Assembly: GCF_018812025.1 (NCBI RefSeq) | Contig: NC_063054.1 | Coordinates: 27,224,856-27,288,855, forward strand | Direction of reading: 5' to 3' | From: Megalobrama amblycephala | Lineage: Eukaryota > Chordata > Actinopteri > Cypriniformes > Xenocyprididae | DNA: 64,000 nt | Shown here: piece by piece, positions 55,965 through 64,000 of the stretch | How positions within the stretch are numbered: the first letter of the stretch is position 1 | Layout of the letters: each line of letters begins with the position of its first letter | Position numbers and translations under genes: made by a program | Notes under the pieces: generated by a model | What the model was told of the DNA's origin: nothing | The model's input: the letters and a program-made list of their open reading frames with translations, nothing else | Databases searched by the model: none

Positions 55965-57175
55965 GGGAACGTTCCCAGAACATTCACTAACGTTCTTTAA
56001 AAGTTGTGTGAATGTTAGTACAAAACGTTATCAAAATAATGTTTTTGGAACGTTCTTATAACGTTATTAACGTTCTTATAACGTTTAGAGAAAACGTTCT
56101 GGGAACAACGTTCTTGGAACATCTTTAGGACGTTATTTGTACTTGATGAACGTTCGCATAATGTTGATAGGAAACGTTATTAGAACAACATTCTCAGAAC
56201 GTCCTTATAACGTTATTAGTATTTTCTGAATGTTATCATAATATTATCATAAAACGTTTTGGGAACAACGTTCTTGGAACATCCTTAGGACGTTATTTGT
56301 ACTTGTCGAACGTTCGCATAATGTTGATCGAAAACGTTATTAGAACAACATTCTCAGAACGTCCTTATAACGTTATTAGTATTTTCTGAATGTTATCATA
56401 ATGTTATCATAAAACGTTTTGGGAAACCACGTTCTTGGAACATCCTTAGGACGTTATTTGTACTTGACAAACGTTTGCATAATGTTGATAGGAAACGTTA
56501 TTAGAACAACATTCTCAGAACGCCCTTATACGTTATTAGTATTTTCTGAATGTTATCATAATGTTATCATAAAACGTTTTGGGAACAACGTTCTTGGAAC
56601 ATCCTTAGGACGTTATTTGTACTTGATGAACGTTCGCATAATGTTGATAGAAACCGTTATTAGAACAACATTCTCAGAACGTCCTTATAACGTTATTAGT
56701 ATTTTCTGAATGTTATCATAATGTTATAAAATGTTCTGGGAACAACGTTCTTGGAACATCTTTAGGATGTTATTTGTACTTGATGAACGTTCGCATAATG
56801 TTGATAGAAAACGTTCTTAGAACAACATTCTCAGAACGTCCTTATAATGTTATTAGTATGTTCTGAATGTTTTCATAATGTTATCATAAAACGTTTTGGG
56901 AACAATGTTCTTGGAACATCCTTATTTATACTTGATGAACGTTCGCATAATGTTGATAGAAAACGTTCTTAGAACAACATTCTCAGAACGTCCTTATAAT
57001 GTTATTAGTATGTTCTGAATGTTTTCATAATGTTATCATAAAACGTTTTGGGAACAATGTTCTTGGAACATCCTTGGGACGTTATTTATACTTGATGAAC
57101 GTTCGCATAATGTTGATAGAAAACGTTCTTAGAACAATATACTCAGAACATCCATATAATGTAAGTATTTATGTT
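55965..57175. repeat. 160-bp tandem repeat rich in AACGTT palindromes
   Basis: GGGAACAACGTTCTTGGAAC or near variants recur at 56101, 56261, 56421, 56581, 56738, 56898 and 57050, giving a period of 160 bp (157 and 152 in two units). Each unit has several AACGTT or ACGTTNN cores in both orientations. The ORFs across it are repeat artefacts. Confidence 0.9.
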
Positions 57176-58816
57176 CTCATAATATATCACGCACGGACAT
57201 TTCAGGACTCGCATTTTGAGCTGAATCAGACTCTCAATTCCTGACGCCACTGAATCGAATCTTTTTGGAATCGTTTACTGTCTTGATTCTCGAGTCTGTT
57301 CTTTCCCCTCCCCCACTGCCTCACTGCAGGCAGCTCTTCTCTTGCGCGCGCAGCAGCAGAGCGTCCGTTATTTTCTGAGGCTGAGAAAACGTAAATGGTA
57401 AGCTTGAATTCATAATACTATTTTAAATAACATATATGCCAGAACATAACATCATAATTTCAAAGTTGTATATTTTTTTATTCTTTTTCCAAACTGTTTA
57501 TTTTTTTAGCCTGACGTTGCGAGCCGTTCGTTCCCGCTGCTGCTCCATTCAAATCTTGAGCGCGCTGACAGGGTCCGGTATTTTCATCATAGAGAGATTT
57601 ACACATAGGATTTACATCATAAGAAGGTAAGTGTGGACCCACAAAATAATTGTAAATAACATGTTTACACAACACAACATCAAAAGTTTTTCGTTTTTTG
57701 TGAACCGCATTTTCTAGGCCGCTGCCTTTCAGTTATTGCGCGCGCTGACAGCGTCCTGTATTTTCAGAGGTAAATATCAGACGAAGCGATAAGTGCAAAA
57801 TCATAAAACAATTTTAAGAGTTGTTATCAAAACATATGATTACGCGTTGATGATATAAATTGAGTGTGTGTATGTTATAAAATTAACTAGTTTGGTAAAC
57901 TGCTAACTGATACTTAGCTGCCACATACACAAGAAGTTAGCTATTAGTAAAATATTCACGTTTATTAATTAATTCTAGTCTAGCTAGTGTGCTTGAGTTG
58001 TTATCTTATTTCTCTGACAAATCAGCAGACACTTTCCTCTCAACTGTCCACAGATGCTTCAAATACAGCACTGAAGGAAGAACTGCACCTCATTCTTGCA
58101 AGGCAGACAAGGACAGAAAAGGTGTTTTACCAACACTTACATTAAAATATATCATATTTGTTAAAGTGTACATTTCACTCCTGTTATTCATGTTTAAGTG
58201 TAGAAATCTACAATTTACTTTGTCATATTATAATGTAATTTCTCTCTCACTATATATGTATATGACTGTTTAGGCCAGGTGATAAATGCTGCTATTCTTC
58301 TCTAATACTGTTGCTCTTCAAAGAACATGGTCATCAATCAGGTAACTTGCACACTGAAAATCTTTTTTTTAATACAATTCAGTTACACAAGTTATCTTGT
58401 ATTTTATTCAGCTATTGAAACGACAAGAAAGCACTTTTACTTGTTTTTATTTTTTCCATTATTATTGCTGTCTATCTAACAAAATTGTTTTGTATTATCA
58501 TTAAACTGTACTATGACATGTCATGTTGTAACCTCTGCAGTGAGAACTGTAATGTATTTAAAGAAAATGTTTTTATTTTATTTGTTTGGTCACAGGATCC
58601 TCCATTCCCAGCTCCAACCAGTCATCTGAAGGACTGCAGCGATGGGAACCCTTTGAACCACAAGTGGCAGTTTCCACCGGATGAGAAAGGACATGGTAGA
58701 GGATGATAGACCCCTATTGATATCTCACTGATGTTAGCCTGCTGTACTGACTGTATCACACACACACAGTTTTGTGCTCAAAAGTTTACATCACATTGCA
58801 GAATCTGAAAAATCTT

Positions 58817-59590
58817 AGAGTTAGTTCACCCAAAAATGAAATTTCTGTCATTAATTACTTACCCTCATGTCGTTCCACACCCGTAAGACCTTCGTTAATC
58901 TTCAGAACACAAATTAAGATATTTTTGATGAAATCTGATGGCTCAGTGAGGCCTTCATAGGGAGCAATGACAATTCCTCTCTCAAGATCCATTAATGTAC
59001 TAAAAACACATTTAAATCAGTTCATGTGAATACAGTGGTTCAATATTAATACAAGAATATTTTTGGTGCAGCAAAAAAACAAAACAAAATAATGACTTGT
59101 ATAGTGCTGGCGGATTTCAAAACACTGCTTCAGAAAGCATCAGAGCGTTATGAATCTTTTGTGTCGAATCAGCAGTTCAGAACACCAAAGTCACGGGATT
59201 TCAGCAGTTTGGCGGGTTTGACCCACGATCCGATTCATGATTCGATACACTTATTAATTTATACTTCCTGAAGCAGTGTTTTGAAATCGGCCATCACTAA
59301 ATAAGTCGTTATTTTATTTTTTTGCCGCACCAAAAATATTCTTGTTGCTTTATAATATTAATATTGAACCACTGTACTCACATGATCTGATTTAAATATA
59401 TTTTTAGTACATTAATGGATCTTGATAGAGGAAATGTCATTGCTCCCTATGGAGGCCTCACGGAGCCATCGGATTTCAACTAAAATATCTTTATTTGCGT
59501 TCAGAAGATCAACGAAGGTCTTACGGGTGTGAAACAGCATGAGGGTGAGGAATTAATGACAGAGTTTCCATTTTTGGGTGAACTAACCCT
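58817..59590. mobile_element. Foldback TTAA element nested in the 5.6-kb element
   Basis: AGAGTTAGTTCACCCAAAAA left and TTTTTGGGTGAACTAACCCT right, followed by TTAA. Inner arms are mirrored (GATCCATTAATGTACTAAAA; TTTTAGTACATTAATGGATC). Closest relative in the window is 31345. Confidence 0.82.
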
Positions 59591-59884
59591 TTAAGGTTGA
59601 ACCACTGCAGTCACTACCTTTCTGGACCTTGAATGTGGTGATTATATTGCAAGTCAGTTACCTTGTATTTTATCATGCATACAGGGCTTGACATTAACGT
59701 TTTTCCTGTACAAGAGTCTGGTGATGTCTATGGGTCACAGAATCAGTCCTGGGATTGCTTGCAAGGGATTTACAACTAAATATTAGCTTCAAACCCTTTT
59801 ACATTTACTTTAAGTTAAACCGTCCCAATACTTAAGCTCACATTAGGCAGAGGAATGAAACTGTAAAAGTGCTGTTCTTCTTAA

Positions 59885-60330
59885 GGCGATTTATACTTCT
59901 GCGTCATTGTCCGCGTTGATGTGCATGCAGACCACTAGTAGGCAGTGTCCGCGGTCATGTTGAGTATTAAGGCAAAAGCCGAAGAAGAAGCAACTCGTCA
60001 TGTACGTTGTCAGAGACGTTTACAAACTGAAGTGGCAGAGAAACAGCAAATAGGTAACGACTTTTGTTGCAGTTTGACTGCATGTGTCCCCTGAAACAGA
60101 GCGTTTTTAATTCCTCCAGGAGTTGAAAATGCTCACTCTTCTCCGAATATTCCGCGCCAGTTTTTTGACTTGAGGGAGTGGTTCTAGCTGACCAATCATA
60201 GTGCTTGCAGTCCACGTAGAATTGATGCGTTGTTACATTTTTGAAGAGGTGCACGTCAGGCTACGTCCTAGGCTACGTGTGGTACACACAGACTATGCCG
60301 TAGCTATGGTGTACACTGTATAAATCAGCC
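59885..60330. mobile_element. 446-bp MITE with TTAA duplication
   Basis: Ends GGCGATTTATACTTC and GTGTACACTGTATAAATCAGCC (inverted with some mismatches), flanked by TTAA (59881-59884, 60331-60334). Confidence 0.75.
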
Positions 60331-61079
60331 TTAAGTTGGTAAAATGTGTTGAAATCTTTTAATCACCAATTGTATTGCGCAGCACTGCTTCAAGTCGAAC
60401 CTATTGATTCACTCATTACGACAGTCACTAGCCACCCCCTACTTGCAGTTTAATTTAAAAGTTTTGTGTATTGTTTGTTTGTTTTTTATTTGTATATGTA
60501 CAGATGCATATTACCTCACTTGACCTCAAGTTTAATCCTTTACAATGTGTTATGAACTTTTACATTGTATAACATTTGGAAACTACCTTTGAATATTGTG
60601 TTATTTCATATTTATAGTACTTAAGTACCCTAAATAACTTAAGGGTTAACTTTTATGGAGTAGCCACACTGTTACACACTGTCTTTAGAGGGTGGGCTAG
60701 TCTTTTGTTTAGTAGGATGTGTGTTGTTTTAAGTTGCGTGTTGTGTTAATGGTGTTTCTTGATTGTACAGCACTTTGGTCTGCAGGTGCAGTTGTAAAGT
60801 GCTCTATAAATAAAGTGAATGAATGAATGTTATTATTAAATGCTTTTGAAATAATAAATAACCATTAGTAACATCAGTCAATCTGTTCACTTTACAGTGA
60901 CTGGACCTGCTAGTTTGGCAAACCCAACCCCACCCCTCAGACACCCCACACACACACATTCTTACTGATTAAGCTTAATTTATATATGAATGAGTTTTTT
61001 TAAGTGTGCAGTTATATAATTATCTTTTGTAATTAACATTGTGTTCTTGGAATGGCTGTATCTTGTGTTAATAAAATAA

Positions 61080-61571
61080 TAACGTTGAATGGATGGTTCA
61101 GGGACATTATTCTAACCTTAACATAACATTTTAACATTAAAGAAAGTGGACATTTTAACGTTCTTGGATGTTACAAATCAACGTTCTTTGAACGTTGTAT
61201 TGATAATTAAATTTAGGTGGTAAGAACGTTGCAGGAACGTTATGTTAACCTTAAAATAACGTTTTGCTAACGTTAAAAAAACATTTTAACATTTTAACAT
61301 TCTTGGAACGTTACAAATAAACGTTCTTTTAACGTTACAAATCAACGTTGCAGGAACGTTATAAATCAACGTTCTTTGAACGTTGTATTGGTGGTGAAAT
61401 TTAGGTGGAAAGAACGTTGCAGGAACGTTATGCTAACCTTAAGATAACGTTCCAGCAACGTTAAGCAAACTGGACATTTCCACGTTTTTAGAACATTTCA
61501 AATAACGTTCCCACAACCAAAAAAGAACGTTTGGAAAACGTTCTCAGAACATAATTTTGTTTGCTGGGATG
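61080..61571. repeat. AACGTT-rich terminal segment of the nested element
   Basis: Irregular repeats such as GGTGGTAAGAACGTTGCAGG, AACGTTATGTTAACCTTAA and AACGTTCTTTGAACGTTGTA, ending in GCTGGGATG. It is the counterpart of the left AACGTT block but with a different unit. Confidence 0.8.
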
Positions 61572-61883
61572 TACGGCTGAATGCCATACAAAACCGCGGG
61601 TCTCTCACTCTCAGCCATTCTGCTTCTACCAACTGTTTATTGCCATAGGTATGCAAGTTACGCCCTCATCCAAAGGCAGGGCGGGGATATGCAGCTCATT
61701 TATATTTAAGGTGGTACACACCAAAACAGCTCTTTTTAAAACAGGCCCCAAAAATGACATTTTCAAATGGTTATAATAAATTAACTGTGGGGTATTTTGT
61801 GCTGAAACTTCACAAATACATTCTGGGGACACCCGAGGCCAATATTACATCTTGTAAAAAGGGGCATAATAGGTGCCCTTTAA

Positions 61884-63440
61884 TATGCTAAACACAACAT
61901 GATTCACTTTTTGCTAAACACAGCATATTCTAACTATATTTATAATACTTAAATTATGTATATTCTATTTATCAACACTTCAATAACACTATGGTAAAGT
62001 GTCCAATCTTTCCAACCAAGTTTATATCTCCAGCTCTAATTAAGCACACCTGAAGCATCAAGGTCATTAGGATCAATGAAAACTTCCAGGCGTGTTGGAG
62101 ATAAACTTCTCATGAAGAGGAATAAAGACCCAAAGAATATACACTAACAAGAAGTGACACTCAATAGAATGTTCTATTGCAACACCGGCGCCCAGCAGCC
62201 GCCCTGCGTTTCCACCATTTAGTGGTGAAAGCCACTCATCACTCAACTATCAGCTGCTTTGTTAAAAAAAACAAAACCTTTTAACAGTTTAATTTACTTT
62301 GTGTTAAAAGTCTTCCATTTTTTTCACAAAACCTTTACTCTCTAGAAACCCAGTCAGTTTGTTTGTTTTAAATTATTTGAAGTTCAAGTATTAGAATTAT
62401 AAACACTGAATTAACATATGAAATTAAATTAAGGACATGCATCAGAAAAATTGGGAATGTTGGACAATAAATATATAACAGCTTGATTTTGCAGTGTTAT
62501 CTAATGTCTGTTAAAGCATAAGTGTCCAGAAGTGGGAATTATGTGATAACGGACACAGCAATGCATTGTAAGAAATTGTAGTCTGCCTCGACCCAGATTC
62601 CACTCCAAAGTATATTTTAGAATAAGCTCATCCCAAAAATGGCTTAATTATCATAGAGAAGAAGAAAGTCAACTGGTATATTGTTTATGTACCATTTGGT
62701 TGATCAAATCCTGAGCAAATGGTAATCAATTGTAGAATGGGTATGGGTGTGGGACACAGAGAACCATCTCAGACAATGAGGTGTCACAACTTCATTAACA
62801 TACAGACCACAGCTGGTAAAACATGAGAAACTACATTTACATGAAGAGTGGTGAACTGTAACAGGATAAAAGTTTTGAGATTTGGATGTTCTGGGTTCAT
62901 TCCGACTCCGATGAACCCAAGGTGCTACGTGTACTTTGTCACTGCTAAGCTGCAATAAACTTCTTCATCGAGATCTTCAACGTCCTCATCATTTTTTCTT
63001 ACAGCATCATGTATTATAAGATCATTATGTTTGTAGAATGATCCATTAAAACGTACAATATATATATTTTGTATATATACCCCGCGAGAAGTTGACCTCG
63101 TTGCTATGGGGTATACACACAGTGATTGGCTGATGGGGGAGGAGTCAGCGATTTAATCATAGAAATATAGATTATAGAATGAGGTGTCACTTTCCATATT
63201 AAAATAAAGGTTTTAAAATACAAATGTTGCCCTGTTCAAACAAATATTTTTTTTTTAATAAAAATGTTGCCATATTCAAATAAAGGTTTTAGAATGTAGG
63301 CTAATTAAACTAGTATATACAGTTAATTGTGGACCACCTCTTGGATGTCTGCATCTCAAGAGAATGCAGAATTCAAGCGACAAATTATGTTTTATAAACA
63401 GTTTGGGAGGAACACATTCAAACGGTCTTTCTAATCAGCT
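61884..63440. other. Intergenic, no gene recognised
   Basis: No convincing exons. The stretch 62880-63005 (GTTCTGGGTTCATTC, AATAAACTTCTTCATCGAG, then TTCTTACA) resembles the 3' end of an LTR, but no matching start or target duplication was found. Confidence 0.45.
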
Positions 63441-63450
63441 TGTGAGGAGG

Positions 63451-63682
63451 AATATATACACAGACGAGAGCCGACTCGCCTAGTTACTTCGACAGTTTTC
63501 TGTATCCCTCCGCCACCCCGCTCCTCACTGTCGGCTGGGGATACGAGGAGAACTTTGGGTTAAATTCCAAGCTCGGAGACCTCAATCCCCTTGGACAGCA
63601 CACCAAATACGCGTATTACATATATATTTTTTACTCCATTCAATAATTTGTAAATGTGAACTCATGAAAACCACTGCCACAG
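63451..63682 (+). promoter_or_regulatory. Possible promoter and first coding exon of the next gene
   Basis: A TATA-like AATATATACA (63451-63460) is followed by GC-richer sequence (GAGAGCCGACTCGCC, CCGCCACCCCGCTCC). Then ATG (63664) in ATGAAAACCACTGCCACAG with a donor GTAATT at 63683. This would encode MKTTAT plus a split codon. The gene cannot be identified from this fragment, and the remaining 0.3 kb shows nothing further. Confidence 0.3.
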
Positions 63683-64000
63683 GTAATTTAATATTTGTTA
63701 AAGATTTATTTTTGGCGTCTCATCGTAGATTCAAATCTATAAATCAAAATGTATTGCATTTATGAAGAAAAGGTTCAGCACCCAAGGCTCTATCGCTATT
63801 GCCTCAATGGTGTACAGTGTCTTTGGGTGGATTAGGACTGTTTGTGATTTAGTTTTAGTGCTAAAATGCTTTGTGAAATACTCTTAGAGCAAAAATTTAG
63901 GACTCCTAAAATTAGGACTGACACGCACATTATTTTTAAGAGTTTCTCCTAAATCGGCAAGTTAGGAGCTACTTTTAGCCTTAAGATGTTTTGTGAATAC

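Larger units (their letters stand above)
55951..61571. mobile_element. Nested element with CATCCCAGC/GCTGGGATG ends and AACGTT repeats
   Basis: Left CATCCCAGCTAACAGGGAAC and right GTTTGCTGGGATG are inverted. Both flanks are rich in AACGTTC motifs. The outer sequence is continuous across it (GGTTCAAAC ... GTACGGCTGA). The two-base AT inside the ends could be a target duplication. The interior 57180-58800 holds GC-rich segments ('gcgcgctgacag' at about 57560 and 57746) and no recognisable transposase. Confidence 0.55.
54932..61879 (+). mobile_element. 6.9-kb composite TTAA transposon with THAP gene remnant (Kolobok-like)
   Basis: Left AGGGCACCTATTATGCAAAA and right GCATAATAGGTGCCCT are inverted termini flanked by TTAA (54928-54931, 61880-61883). 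A THAP-domain reading frame lies at 55225. TTAA duplications, AGGG-type ends and a THAP zinc finger together are features of the Kolobok superfamily (family knowledge); no complete transposase was recognised. It is interrupted by a 5.6-kb element (55951-61571) that holds further insertions. Confidence 0.75.

Noticed and set aside
56419..57244. Two similar ORFs (LGTSLGRYLYL repeats)
   Set aside because: They are readings of the 160-bp AACGTT tandem repeat, and their similarity is due to the repeat.
62704..63005. Possible second solo LTR ending in TTCTTACA
   Set aside because: It has an AATAAA near the end, but no TG start with a matching target duplication could be found.

Overview
This is vertebrate genomic DNA with long introns, GT-AG splicing, AC/GT microsatellites and dense DNA-transposon debris. 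The gene content and the repeat landscape (Tc1-like, hAT-like, TTAA-flanked elements, TATAA arrays) point to a teleost fish, most likely a cyprinid. No bacterial, CRISPR or organellar sequence is seen. All gene models below were built by hand from splice sites, reading phase and recognisable protein domains; no alignment was run.

Layout. 1-8.6 kb: transposon-rich DNA (a foldback element, a Tc1-like element at 3577-5151, GT and AC arrays) that is intergenic or rxrg intron. 8630-16805 (+): nine 3' exons of a retinoid X receptor gamma gene; the first coding exon is missing. 19126-29781 (+): seven coding exons of an lmx1a-type LIM-homeodomain gene. rxrg and lmx1a are head-to-tail, as in tetrapods. 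30-34 kb: intergenic repeats. 34025-47809 (-): a large selectin (lectin, EGF, 13 sushi domains, TM, tail). 48547-53023 (-): a second selectin with the unusual order lectin-[EGF-sushi]x3-sushi-TM-tail. 53-62 kb: nested transposons, including a 6.9-kb TTAA-flanked element carrying a broken THAP-domain gene. 63.45-63.68 kb: a possible promoter and first exon of the next gene.

The two halves are functionally unrelated: nuclear receptor and LIM-homeodomain developmental regulators on +, leukocyte/endothelial adhesion receptors on -. The most notable biology is in the selectin pair. Both genes have grown by tandem duplication of phase-matched exons. Three transposon insertions (Tc1-like, CACTG-ended, solo LTR) fell into one copy of a duplicated intron, so the sister copy preserves the empty site and fixes the target duplication and relative age. 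Both selectins end in a small cytoplasmic exon with a shared LNPAFE motif. Reading phases close exactly in all four gene models (lmx1a 347 aa, large selectin 1059 aa, second selectin 560 aa, rxrg 441 visible residues). This is strong internal support, but transcript data are needed for the first and last exons.
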